A DNA stretch of 64,000 bases from assembly GCA_038503075.1 (NCBI GenBank), contig JBCAML010000001.1, positions 2,666,001 through 2,730,000 of the forward strand, given 5' to 3'. The notes under the pieces are model-generated. The model saw only the letters and a program-made list of their open reading frames with translations, had not been told where the DNA came from and did not search any database. The DNA is from Gyromitra esculenta (lineage: Eukaryota > Ascomycota > Pezizomycetes > Pezizales > Discinaceae). Made by a program: the position numbers and the translations under genes. How positions within the stretch are numbered: position 1 is the first letter of the stretch; each line of letters opens with the position of its first letter. Shown in pieces: positions 1-11,421 of the stretch.

Positions 1-1
1 C

Positions 2-496
2 ATGGAAAACTTCCAACTCCTCGCCATCTGCCAAAATTGGGCACCCGGCGGCCGTGCCAGGAGCCGCGCATATCGAAACTTCCGTAACGCAATAATCGAA
101 GAATTCAACGCAACCTATGGCACCGATGATCGTGACCTTGCAAGCTGGCAGAATCTATGCAAGGTTGTTGGAATTGAGCCAATTCCGGAGACGATCACGC
201 AGTGCAAAAAGGTAGACTATCATTTTTCCTATTTGCTTAAGTGGATGGGGGTGTAAAACGGGTTGAAGATGATGAGCTAACGATGTGTACAGGCGATTAG
301 AAAGACCCATGTTAATTTAGTGGATCTCGTTGACCTCAAGAGCAATGGTGGTACCGTGACGGTGTTTGGGAGTCTGAGGCAGCTGAGAAATTATACGAAA
401 GAGACTGGAAAGTTCTTCCCGAAGAACCCAGCCAAGGAGGGTGGTATCTTGAAGGCCTTGTTGAGGAACATGGTGACTGGTGATGATGATGAGTGA
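2..496 (+). CDS. Hypothetical fungal protein, two exons, possibly 5' partial
   Basis: Two exons, 2-250 and 293-496, join in phase 0 across a 42-nt intron with a GTGTAA donor, a GCTAACG branch site and an ACAG acceptor. The joined product is about 150 residues, rich in basic and aromatic residues, and ends in an acidic DDDE tail. The first ATG at base 2 gives MENFQLLA, but the window begins one base earlier, so an upstream start cannot be excluded. The second exon (GGTVTVFGSLRQL, then a lysine-rich stretch with FFPKNPAKEGG) resembles small uncharacterised proteins that I recall from Leotiomycetes; this is memory, not a search. No enzymatic motif, signal peptide or membrane segment is visible. 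Function unknown. Confidence 0.7.
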
Positions 497-2168
497 GTGG
501 GAGACTTGAGACTTGACACTGGCACTTGGGCAACAGAGAGAGGTTTGGGTTTGGGTTTTTTTGATTGGAGGGGTGGCGGTTACCTTTTATTTTTTCCTAA
601 TAGTGGATCTTTGAACTCTGCTATTGTATTTTCCTTCGCTCACGCGGATTTCTCTGATTCTTCTAAAATAATTTTCTCTACGCATCGAAACTCGTATCTG
701 TTTTTTTTCCTTGGGTCTTTTTCTTATTAATTCTGTCCTTTTCGGTTTTAATTTTTTACTGGGTTAGATTAGAGTTTTCTTCTAACATGTTCCTCTGGTC
801 CGGTCTATATATCTCCACGGTTTTCTTAATTTTCTAGGAGTCGGTATTTTGTTTTATTTATGGTTATAAAAGTTACATTCTTTTGATACGTATACTCTGG
901 ACACTCTCGTGACCAATGATACCGAAACTCGAAATGACCGCGTTCAAATAGCTAAAGTTAGTAAGCTTTCCAGAAGTCATAACTTCTAGTCTTTATGCCT
1001 GCTTGAGACACAAGAAATAGTTACAAAATGTCACTCAGTTTTACATGCAAATTATTTAGATAAATGTAGCTTGGTATGATAAATTCGCTGTGGGTGTAGG
1101 AGAATATTTTAGCGTTTAAGATTAGCTCATGCTTCTAGTCAACTGCAACTTCACCTGCCCTCGTGACGTTACCAGACAGAACAAAGCGATACATCTCAGC
1201 TTTCCCATCATTACCACCATCTACACAGAGCTGGTAGCTACCTCCCTATTAAAGACAGCTAACTTCTGTTCACCCGTGCTTTATAGTACAAAGTAGCTCT
1301 TGGATATTCCCGGCTCGCTGGGTTTAAGCTGATGGCTTGCTGCTTAGAACCAAAGATAACCCCTAGGGCCCATCCGGGTCGGTAAAAAGATATCGTCGAG
1401 TTGAATTGGCTTGAAAAGATTTATTGGTATTTAAACTAGACAATCTGTGAGGCCCCTAGCAAATAATGATGATCCTGCTGCTGTCCTGATGACTTAATTG
1501 CTGTAGAGCGAGTTTCCAAAAGGATAGTCCATCTTGGATTTTCTGGTATAACGTCAGTTTTCTCCTCTAATTATCGTTTCTTAGGGATCTCGAGCAGGAA
1601 TATGATATACGGTACGTTCGTGATTTTTTGGCTGGTCTGAGTCCAAAGTTCGAGTAAACTCGACTGGTAGGCGAACGAGATGTGGCTCAAGTTGGTTAAA
1701 TGGCTTCATCAAATCTATCGACACAAGCCTATTTTCTCACATTGCTCGCGATCGTACGAAAGGTAGATACAAATGGCATCAAAAGTTACATGTAACTGCT
1801 AACCTGTTTCGTGTCCAGGCTGTCCCAGGAAGAATCTCATTTATTTATTTACTGACAGGTACAGACGAACCTAAAGTTCGTCCCATCACTCAATTAAACG
1901 GAATTCATCCCGTCCGAAACTTTTTATGGAAAGTACTCTACAACCCGCAGCTCTACAGAAAAACAATTACATATCAGCAAGGTGGAAATTAGCAACAGCT
2001 CGGGAGAGGCTTGGCGGACGGAAGCGAATCATCACTCGGGCCTTCCTTGGCGGTAACGTCACCAAGGCTGGCATCTGGAGCTTCAGCCAACTTCATCTCC
2101 CAGGAATTGACCCCTCGCGATCCTCCACTTCTTCGCAAACCAAGCATCCCCCCGATGATCCGTTCGAT
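497..2168. other. Intergenic: 3' UTR, AT-rich spacer, MFS leader
   Basis: Downstream of the first gene there is a T-rich stretch typical of a fungal 3' end, then a TpA-rich spacer with no supported gene. The last 240 bases are in frame with the MFS gene from an ATG at 1926, but they encode a low-complexity basic segment that I treat as 5' leader rather than protein. Confidence 0.5.
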
Positions 2169-3872
2169 ATGGCACCAAGCTTAGTCTCCCGTCTACCGTT
2201 CTCACCACATATTAGCCCCTTGCACGCAATTACTTACCTTTTCGGCGTTGCTCTTTTCTCCATCTCCTTCCTAGTATTCCTAAACTCATCCGTCTCGTTT
2301 GTCCTAACAGATCTCCTACACCTCTCACCGCCAATCGGCGACATCGTGGGCACCTTAGGTTTCGCCGATGAACTTGTCGCGATTTTTGCCGCCCCGCTTT
2401 GGGGCGTTCTCTCCGACGGCCGCCTCGGCACCCGTGGTGTTGCCGTGAGCGGATTCTTCATTATTTTCCTATCCTTAATCATATTTGTTAATGTTCCTTC
2501 GGTCTACCCGGGGCTGTTACTTGCGCGGATGCTATTCTCGGTCGGTGCAGCAGCAGTCGCGACTATGGTCTCTGCAATATTGCCTGAAATGACCGCATCT
2601 CCACCAGCACCACTTATCATACCATCCACTTCAGGGACAGTTACGACTCCACGCCCGCCGACGCCTCCCGCAGATGAAGAGCCGCATATTTCTAATGGTG
2701 AGGCTCCGCTGCTTACGGGCCCACGAAGACATCCGACCGGAAAACTCGCTGGGTTAGTGGGACTATTTACGGGCTTCGGAGCACTGATGGCGCTGGTGCT
2801 GTTTTTACCGTTACCAAGGCACTTTGGTACTCATCCGGGAGTGTCACGGGAGGATGCAATCAAAAAGGCTTTTTACACCGTGTCATTGATCGCCTTTGCA
2901 GTGAGTGTCTGGTGTCTTCTCGGCCTTCCTCCACCAGCAGAGGTAGACGGCGGGAGACCCTCGCAACCGATTATGTTCCGTGTCAAGCAATGGCTTTGGA
3001 CAAAAATTTGGGGTGGCGATCCAGCTACATTATCACCTCCGCTGTCAATTTCATCGCAAGAGGTAGAATATGTACCTGACAGAAAAGCCGGAGGACTTAC
3101 CTCGCTCACCATAGCAATTGGAGCTGGAGTACATGATAGTCGTATCTCACTATCTTATCTTAGTGGCTTTGTCGCTCGATCAACGTCCGTTGGGATATCC
3201 CTCTTCATTCCGCTATTTATAAATCACCACTTTGTTTCTTCTGGCCATTGCAAACCCGGGCCCGACCCAAATCGAGAATGCTGGCGTGCTTACGTCCTCG
3301 CTGCACAATTGACCGGTGCTTCCCAGCTCATGGCTTTTTTCTTTGCGCCTCTGTTTGGTTATATGACCGATCATCCACCTTTCAATTTACATCGCAACAC
3401 TCCTCTCGTGGTTTCTGCGCTCATTGGGGTTGCAGGGTTTTCTTTGTTTGGCGCGCTGCCATCACCAGAACCCTCGGAGCATCCAGAAGTGTTTGTATAC
3501 GTCATGATGATGGGAGTTGCTCAAATTGGCGGAATTGTGTGCTCGCTCGGTATTATGGGACGCGGAGTTGTCGAAGATGAAGAAGATGACGAGTATCAAT
3601 ACGATGAGGACGCACAGGAAATAGACGAGGAAACGCCTTTGGTGCAGCCAAGAAGGAAGGGGACCGGGATTAAACCAAGTAAAAGATACGCTAAGGGTGG
3701 CATTGCGGGGGTGTACAGTCTTTGTGGAGGATTGGGAATACTAGCACTGACGAAGTTGGGTGGATTGGGGTTCGATCGGATTAATGCGGGATGGCCGTTC
3801 TGGATGTTGGCAGCATTTGAGGCAATGTTAGCGATAGGAGGATTGATTGAGGGAATTTGGGGGAGGAGGTAA
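2169..3872 (+). CDS. Major facilitator superfamily transporter
   Basis: Single-exon gene, 567 residues from the ATG at 2169. About twelve hydrophobic segments are visible in two halves. The first half carries a motif A-like loop (GVLSDGRLGTR, near residues 75-85) between predicted helices 2 and 3, which is diagnostic of MFS permeases. The central cytoplasmic loop is long and proline-rich, and a strongly acidic loop (EDEEDDEYQYDED, then EETPLV) precedes the last two helices. Substrate cannot be read from the sequence; the family moves small solutes across a membrane by proton coupling. The frame stays open upstream to an ATG at 1926, which would add 81 basic, non-membrane residues. I prefer 2169 because the first helix follows it at the usual distance. 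Base composition is normal, unlike the TpA-rich flanks. Confidence 0.85.
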   Translation: MAPSLVSRLPFSPHISPLHAITYLFGVALFSISFLVFLNSSVSFVLTDLLHLSPPIGDIVGTLGFADELVAIFAAPLWGVLSDGRLGTRGVAVSGFFIIFLSLIIFVNVPSVYPGLLLARMLFSVGAAAVATMVSAILPEMTASPPAPLIIPSTSGTVTTPRPPTPPADEEPHISNGEAPLLTGPRRHPTGKLAGLVGLFTGFGALMALVLFLPLPRHFGTHPGVSREDAIKKAFYTVSLIAFAVSVWCLLGLPPPAEVDGGRPSQPIMFRVKQWLWTKIWGGDPATLSPPLSISSQEVEYVPDRKAGGLTSLTIAIGAGVHDSRISLSYLSGFVARSTSVGISLFIPLFINHHFVSSGHCKPGPDPNRECWRAYVLAAQLTGASQLMAFFFAPLFGYMTDHPPFNLHRNTPLVVSALIGVAGFSLFGALPSPEPSEHPEVFVYVMMMGVAQIGGIVCSLGIMGRGVVEDEEDDEYQYDEDAQEIDEETPLVQPRRKGTGIKPSKRYAKGGIAGVYSLCGGLGILALTKLGGLGFDRINAGWPFWMLAAFEAMLAIGGLIEGIWGRR

Positions 3873-5771
3873 ATGCGATGAAAGTATACGTTTAACGATA
3901 ATCTACGGGACCGCTGCTACTTAATCGGGAAGGTACATGCTTGGAATCGGCGTTTATGTGTTTCTGCATGGATGGGAACGAGAGTTGGACACGTCAATTT
4001 GTTTATGGCTTGATTTTCTTAATGATCAGACATCAGAAGGAACATTTGTCAGGTCTTTACCCCTCCTTATTATTTGCTATATTTACTCCGTCTGCTATTC
4101 TAAGGAAAGTATGTTCATGAGGGAATAATTATTCTGAGCGGTGTCGTCTCACATACAAAGCATATGACCGTTTCACCATCCTAACCTATGTCACTGTCAA
4201 CCGATGATGATATTGGGGCAGTGATCATGAAAGTTCTATCAAGTTGTCTTTCTAGTCATGTGCATCATGGATAAAACTTCTCCTTGAACTTTTCTACATC
4301 CAGCCTACCAGCACCATTGGAAGATACATTGGCAGCTTTTACCCACGATCTTACCAACATGATTACTATACATTTGATAAAATGCCCAAGTTTACTTAGC
4401 TTCATCCAATTAGGCGAGTCAGAATTCATGATTCTGTGGGGCTTGGCACACAGACTGTTTGCTTTATTCCATGGATGTAAGAGAAGGCTGTTTAGGCACG
4501 CTTAGTTTACCTTAAAGAGTAGTCTCATCGCCTAGCCTAACAAGTTATGTTTGGTGATGAGGCTACTTAAACCGAGAGATATATCAGGTAAGTTTGGTCT
4601 AGATTCTCTTGTTGGTTTTTTGAAGGAATTAGAGATATCACGCACGCCCGGCTGTACATCCCACTCGTAGGTAGAGTAGGTCATCGAATTTCGACACTAT
4701 AACTCTCAGACTGTAGAAAAAAGGGGTGACTTTATGGCTCTCCACATGATCGTGAGAGAACAAGGTATGGGTATCCGATATGACTCTGAACGGACATCAA
4801 CCGTATCACGCAATCGATGAATTCCTTAAACTCACAAGAAGATGCCGGTATCAGAAGCTGGAGTGATTGTGCCCAATCATGGCGATACTATTATTTAGGT
4901 CATTCACATATTTGTGGAACCACTCGTATGTATTACAAGCCCGCAGCGCTTGTAAGCAGCCTCTTGATTTTTTTGGCAAAGCTGTATTTAGAATAGACAC
5001 TACCTAGACGGGCTCAGCCTCTGCTTGGTAACATACCAATGGCAGGAATAGCTAGCTATAGACGCACGCACTGATACCCAAAAGACGGCGATCAGCCTCG
5101 AAAGTCCACGTTCAAGATACAAGAAGCATACGCTTGATCCCTTTGTTTATTCCGTTGGCTGACTTGCGCTGCCAAGACAGCCAAATGTCTAACTTTACTT
5201 TTTTTCAACAGCTACAGGGTATATTTTATGAACACATATCGTAAAATCTTTCCCCATGTGTTACCATTGTATCTTTCTTAATCTCCACTAACATAGGGTA
5301 CCTACTCTTGAAATTTTGAGGGTTAAAGTATCGTCCGCAGATAGCGCAGATCACTGTTGAGCTTGGGATGGTAAACAGACCTCTTTAAACCCCGCATCGC
5401 AGAATCTACTGCCTTGAGCTAGGGAGACTAGTATCTAGTTCTAGAACGTTGATTTACTTTTTAGGCAGATGACATTTGCTAAGTACACTATGATTTTAGG
5501 TTGTATGAAATTAGGATTGAGGTGGCGAATAAGTCAACATTCTATCAATTCTCTCAAACGTCTCTAATACTCTGCAACACTCCTTATCTATCTGCTCTAA
5601 GCATCCAAAAAGGATATAAGGCGGAGGTGGCTCAGCGCTGGCACACAAGCACTTATCGAGTGATGGACTGTGAGGTTAGAGCAGATACAGTGTTTATCAG
5701 TGCGCCAAGCTGACGACAGTTGATCGGAATTTGCCACAGGCAATCGATCAAGATCTCATCTGAAGCTTGTA

Positions 5772-5900
5772 CTTGTTAGCAGGCATACGAACCAGAAAAC
5801 ACGGGGTGTGTGGCTTTGTGTGCTGCGACATTAGGCACGGGCTCCGTAGCATAGAAAGCCATACACCCTATGTTTTCTGGTTCGTATGCTTGCTAACAAG
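5772..5900. mobile_element. Hairpin MITE copy 1 (129 bp)
   Basis: The two halves are inverted copies of each other over about 55 bases, starting CTTGTTAGCAGGCATACG and ending CGTATGCTTGCTAACAAG. Most arm differences are TpG-to-TpA changes, the RIP signature. The flanks are TA on the left (5770-5771) and TG on the right, consistent with a TA target duplication. It has no coding capacity. Such elements are normally moved in trans by Tc1/mariner-type transposases; that parentage is inferred from the TA flanks. Confidence 0.7.
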
Positions 5901-6271
5901 TGTGCTCTATTCGCTCGAAATATGTGGCTGTGCATGTAGATCGCCTGTTGGACATCAGCTTAGCATATCCCCCCGCTATCGTATTTTTCTTTATCTTCAA
6001 AATCCACGCGCTCGTTTGAATTCCTTCAAATCACTGACTCTTGTTTCTCGTCGTTCTTTCTGCTTGCTATTAGTCTGCAGGGCTCAAAGGCAGCGGTGGC
6101 ACGAGGCCCGCGTACGCATGGCTTATCCCTTGGCGTGGAGGTGGAGGAAATGGGCGTTATTCCTTGGTTACAGCAGTTGAAAGTGGTCATTCCTAGAGAG
6201 CTCTTGCCCATAGCTAAGACTTGACAAGCGAAAGGACATAAAGCCGGAGCTAGGTCAGCAAGGGTGATGTA

Positions 6272-6402
6272 TTCGGGGAGGCATGGATAACCTGAACATG
6301 CAAGTGCGAGTTGACCAATCAATCCGTCGGTACCCCAGGTGAGGGCGAATCAAAATTTTCTATCAACAAAAGATATGTTTGGGTTCTTCATGTCTGCTCG
6401 AG
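6272..6402. mobile_element. Hairpin MITE copy 2 (131 bp, decayed)
   Basis: It aligns along its whole length with the copy at 28956-29088: both share an AGGCAT block near the left end, a GTTGACCAAYCAA-like middle and GGGTTCTTYATG near the right end. The left terminus is TTCG where the other copies have CTYG, and the flanks are TA and CA. All of these fit C-to-T decay. It overlaps no supported gene. Confidence 0.55.
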
Positions 6403-7046
6403 CAGATACTAATGGGAGCAGAAGCGCAATCCGGACGTTTTCCCGGCTTGGAAAATTCTTTTTCTTTTCTGCCTATGATCTCTCAGCTCATCATTCTCGG
6501 CTAGGCTTCGTGTTTTCTTTTTTTTTTTGAGGGGTATGAAGAACGCTCCACATGGAACGGTTAGAGATCGGCTCAGGATCAGGCCCATGCTGTCGGGTTT
6601 TCTGGGCTAGAAACATGTAAATTAGATTCTCGAGGCTGCAGCTTTTCTCGGAGCCCCCCCCTCTCCCAACTTAAGAGATACAATAATTGGTGTGAGGTTA
6701 GCATTGTCTCCTACCTTGTTGCGATTCAGCAAATCAGGTCTCAACCCAAGCAGAAATTATCAATGCACTACCCGCAAAAGCTCAGACGATGACATGCATG
6801 GTAAATGGCAAATTCCGGGAGAACACTGTTTCTATTTGTCCGTTCTCTGTGCTGAGCGGAAAGAGCGGAATTTGCCGTACGCCTTATGGGACCCACCCCC
6901 GCCCCGAAACAATGGGATAGGGCACATTCGGAGCTTCCGATGTCGATTTATCAGTAGTACTTCCATGCTCTATAAACCGGCGAAATTCAGCTGAGTATCA
7001 GCCATAGAACGATAGCTAAGGCCAAAGTGAAATTACTTCTTCTATG

Positions 7047-7170
7047 CTCGTACTCCGTTAGCGTTTGTGAAATGGACTAGGTTCGCGTACCCCTACGAAG
7101 TCGTGCTCAGTGTATAGTATTATATAGGATGCAAAGGCAGTCCATTTCACAAACGTCAACGAAATACGAG
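7047..7170. mobile_element. Hairpin MITE copy 3 (124 bp)
   Basis: Arms of 32 bases (7047-7078 and 7139-7170) match at about 27 positions as inverted repeats; the core GTTTGTGAAATGGACT is perfect. Termini are CTCG and CGAG, with TG on the left and TA on the right. Size, termini and flanks match the other four copies, although its inner sequence differs. Confidence 0.6.
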
Positions 7171-10100
7171 TAGTACTTTCGTTTTTGCGATAGACCCATC
7201 GATCCTATTGAATGGTACTGGCTGGTAACATTAGCTAAGGAGTTCTGCTAACATCTGTCGCACAGCTCACGAGGCCTGCGTTTGTGATCCCATACTCCTT
7301 ACCCAATATCCTGGTATGTGTATGGCTGTAGAATCCCATTGGTTTTATACCCATAGTCCTTATATTTCCTTTCTACTCAGTTGGGCAAGCCTTTTGCTTC
7401 GTTAAGGTTCAAATGCATATGCGTGTGTCCAACCACGTACCCTTTACAGTAAACTGGGGTGTTGGCCCTTGCCAACAACATGCTAGATTTACGTCCACAC
7501 TGTTGCGTAGCTTACCAGAAAGAGAACCCAGATAGAGAGGGAAAAAATAATAGTATGGGATGAGTTGATGTATATTCATTTATTGGATCTCGCACAAGAT
7601 TATCCTGTAATACATCGCTAAAGTCATCTGCCGTTTGATATTTCAGCCTTACCTTATCTCATACTATAAAGCTGTCATAGTAGATAAGAGAATAATAAGC
7701 GCTACTAATGACTGAAGTTTCTCGGTACTTTTGAAATTGAAAAAAAATGCGTGTATCCCAATCAGGATAGGAGTCTGATGATCGTCTCGTGTCCAACGTT
7801 TCCCATGCGGATTGCATGTACACTGATTTGTTCGATTAACAACTAAGAAAGGAGAAGGATGTATGCCAAGAATCAGAGACTCTCCACATTTCCCCGAGTA
7901 GTTGTTTTTGAAAGGCATACTCGCCTAATTGGGTACAAAGGCGTTGACACTGGGGTAGCTTGGCTAGAACTGATGGCTCTCTAATATTGAAGGGTTCTTG
8001 ACCGCAGAGATACTTTTATTTACTTTTTATCTGTGGCTTTATTGATAGAGTAATAACTGATGCGCATGCACACAGCCCCGACAGAAGTCGAGTTAAATTC
8101 AAACGTGGAATAGCAATAATCTTTATAACCTATAGCACTCTCGAGATCACTTCGAAACAGTAACCCACGATGCCTCAGCTCTCCCAGTGTTGATCAGACA
8201 GACGAATGGTAGTCCTGGGACCGAATATTACATGCATGAACCCAAATCTTGGGGAGGTGGGTGTTAAGCCTACTCTTCTATGTTTTCAGATGAGCTAAGA
8301 AAGTTCCACCCCACACTACTAACAGTACTTTCTGTAAGACTGATCTACAGAGGTTATATTAGCTAAGAGCGAGTGGCAAAAGTTTACATCCGATACGTTA
8401 AACTTTGCCAATATTGCGGTTTGCACAGCATCTAGCATCTCGCTCAACCGAGTATTTGATCGATTGAAATAGTTTTACCGATGAGTCATAGATATATCCC
8501 TTCGGAAACCGGCTTCGGAAATTTGCTAGTCTTCGGTAAAGGTCCTAAATGACGCTTGGTGGTTTGGTTCAGCTATGCAGTCCAAGGACGAAGTGCATAT
8601 CACCCAGTCAACTGCTGGTGTCGACAGCCTCACTTTCTTCCCACATTCCTAGGAGACCCAGCAGACCGAGGCAGATGTGGCACTACCAAAGCACAATACG
8701 TCTTACAAGCACTGAAAGAGTCAGCGTGCTCAAAACGTCATAACAAAGAGAAGTTTGCTCACGAGGGGTAGTATTTTACAAAGAAGACCTCACTGTTTGC
8801 TTAAAACTTGAGGAGTAGCGAAACTTATGCTAATAGCTCTCGAGATCTTGAAAAGTCAGATGATTGATGAGCATTCGCCACAAGTAGAGGAATATCGTAA
8901 GACGAGCGAGGAACAATGATCGTACTTCCTGACAGCGCTAATTAATGTAGCTGAGGAGCCCGGGAGATAAATCCGTTGGGTAAATCTCCGGGGGTCCTGG
9001 GTTCCCAGGTCAGTTTAAAGTAATGTCAGATTATTTAGTTGATTTCTAGAAGATGCCATGAATGCCCTTTAGCCTACAACAAGCGTTGAATATTCAATTT
9101 TTTTCTTTTCTTTTTTACTGAATGCACTACATGCACAGCCATATTTTCAGTAACATTGAGCCACCTTTACAGCCCCTGGATTGATTCAAAACGGAGTCCT
9201 TCAAAACTCCATCAGATCGTAGTAATATGCTTTGACCCTGCACTTGATTTTAATCTCTAAACAACGGACTCCTTGGCTCTAATGATGTTCTATTAATTCT
9301 CTGGGCCTTTTTTTCGATTCTCTCATTTCAGATGTCTACAGAGAATCACAAATCCACGGATGCTGATCCCCAAAAGCAGTTGCCGTAGCACCTTACTTTG
9401 TGATAGGTGAACTACCTTGCAATTGTGGAGCAAGCTGGGTGGTATGTCTAGGTATAAAGGTTGTCGCAAACCGTTAGCTGAGCAAATATTACTCCATCCT
9501 CACGATTCACGATAATGATCGTATCTTGTTCGAGGAAAAAATTAAATTAAGCCCTACTGAACTAAGTTTGTAGGGGGATTCAGATGTTATGGTAGAAACC
9601 CTAGACATAGGGTCTCGGGGGACGGTATGGGCAGCGAACAGATATTACAAAAGGAAAGAAAATCATTTACTCTACTCGTGATCCTGAACAATTCACTGCA
9701 GACGAACTCCATAAACTAGCTACATATGTATGTGCCCAATTCTATCACCAGCACCCCATACACAGTATTCCAAATAACGCAATTTAAAGTATCTTGAAAT
9801 CATATTTAACTATAGGTCGATGACTGGATGGCCAAGAAAGCATCTCGGATACTTGTCAAAACGGTTTATATAACGACCTCTAGGCAGCCACGCTAGCGCG
9901 AGGGTTAGGGTTGTCAGGAATGCTCTCTCCGAAGCCCACGTATTCTATCTAGATAATAGCCTCGTATCCTTCCTTGGGAATAAGTTCTACCAGCATTGTT
10001 TTAATAGCGCGAGCTTGAAACAATATTGAGCTGATGCTCCTATCAAGTTCGATCAGTAAATCCAAGTTCTGATCATGAGTGCGTCTGTCTTACAAAATTA

Positions 10101-10436
10101 CTTGGACTTGGCCGCCATCGTACTAATTTAGGCAGCAGTGCGTGCGCAGAGTTGGAAAGACGAGGCGTGATGACTGCTACTGTTTATCGCCCCCAGAGCT
10201 ATCTTGAGGGCTTTTTACTGGTTCTTAGCTGACGTCGCCCGGGGATTCAAGCTAGGCAATTTCGGAGCCTTCCTCCTTGAGAGGTTCAAAAAACAAATAA
10301 CTTATTTGGCGCACAAAAAGTTGCTTATAGCTTATAGAGGTTGCCTGCACTAAAATCCCACTCCCCAGCATCAAAAATCAGGGATTGTTAGGTACCCTAG
10401 AACTAGTTATATATGATGCTTATTTTCGACTAGAAC

Positions 10437-11421
10437 ATGCCTTTTCAAATAAATACCCGCGTCCAGCAGATTCTCACCCCCCACCACGAACAAACTCTAG
10501 TTCCCTCCTTCGACTTAAGCTTGGGACCAAATACTCGGACGGATCCGCACCTCCAAGAACATCTTCCCAGTAACAAGATCCCACCTACTAGCACAGGCGA
10601 GATGTCTTTCGAGAGTGATTTTCAGTTTCAAACCCTAGTCAGTGAAGAACTTTACCAGCAGGCTCAAAACACGGAACTTATGATGTCCCACGAAACTTCA
10701 TGCAGTATTTACGCCGAAGAGGCTTCACTTGATTCAATATGGGGGTATGTATCAATATTGCTTAATATTGCTGAAAACTCTTCTGCCGACTAAATTTTTT
10801 AGATATAGCTGGCCGCTTCACGAAGGTCAACAAGCTTCCTATGCTCTGCCATTCAATGTGCTGCCGCCGGACCCAAACACCCATTCGTCTCCCCAATATA
10901 TTCCCTCCTGTTCATCCCCTACATCTGACTACTTAAAGGGGCCAGGGAAGCCGTAAGTGTTTTCCAGAACTTAAAACCGCATTTATGTTATTCCTATCAT
11001 GATATCTGATGTAAGAACGAACTTGATTGAAACTCGCAGAATCGAGCCCAGTACAAAGAAACTTCGCACCTGTCTGTGCCCAGATTGTGGGAAACAGTTC
11101 AGTAGGCGGGCTGAACTCAATAGGCATCGCAACTCAGTGCACCCCGAAAGGCTAGAAGAGCAACCAACTTTGTACCCGTGCAGATACCTTGGATGTAGCC
11201 GTTCCGGAAAAAACGGCTTCAAACGCAAGGACAACTACATACAGCATCTTCGAGGCCCTCACAACGAAACGATCAAGAAGCGTAGGCGAGGCGGACGAGG
11301 CGGACGAAGCAGTGTGAATGCCCAAGATCCTCAGCAGTTCTATGCGATGGACACAAGTTTTGATACAAATTTTGATACAAATTTTGGGGAGTTCGAAGTA
11401 TCCGACCAGCCGCTCCAGTAA
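10437..11421 (+). CDS. C2H2 zinc-finger protein, putative regulator
   Basis: Three exons, 10437-10744, 10803-10952 and 11040-11421, join in phase with GTATGT and GTAAGT donors and give 279 residues. The C-terminal third holds two C2H2 fingers: CPDCGKQF with a paired H-x4-H at about residues 166-189, and a second with C-x4-C and H-x4-H spacing (CRYLGC to HLRGPH) at about 196-225. A basic KKRRRGGRGGR patch follows and could serve as a nuclear signal. The N-terminal 150 residues are Ser/Pro/Gln-rich and likely disordered. The finger layout is common in ascomycete C2H2 proteins that bind DNA, but the target is unknown. Near the C terminus a short FDTNFDTNF repeat is visible. The gene sits alone between two decayed deserts, and its own codons are not RIP-like. 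Confidence 0.8.

Larger units (their letters stand above)
3873..10436. other. RIP-like gene-free desert with MITEs
   Basis: About 6.5 kb with many stops in all frames and very frequent TA, TAG and CTA words, as expected of repeats decayed by RIP. I see no supported gene. It holds three hairpin elements, listed separately, and smaller inverted repeats: GGCAAATTCCG near 6810 with its complement near 6867, and a TGGCAAA/TTTGCCA pair near 8375-8411. Confidence 0.6.

Noticed and set aside
1926..2168. N-terminal extension of the MFS protein from the upstream ATG
   Set aside because: It encodes basic, low-complexity residues and is unlike MFS N termini; more likely 5' leader.
8367..8446. Inverted repeat with GAGCGAG/CTCGCTC ends
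   Set aside because: Shorter than the MITE family, no TA flanks and no shared arm words; left as a small hairpin.
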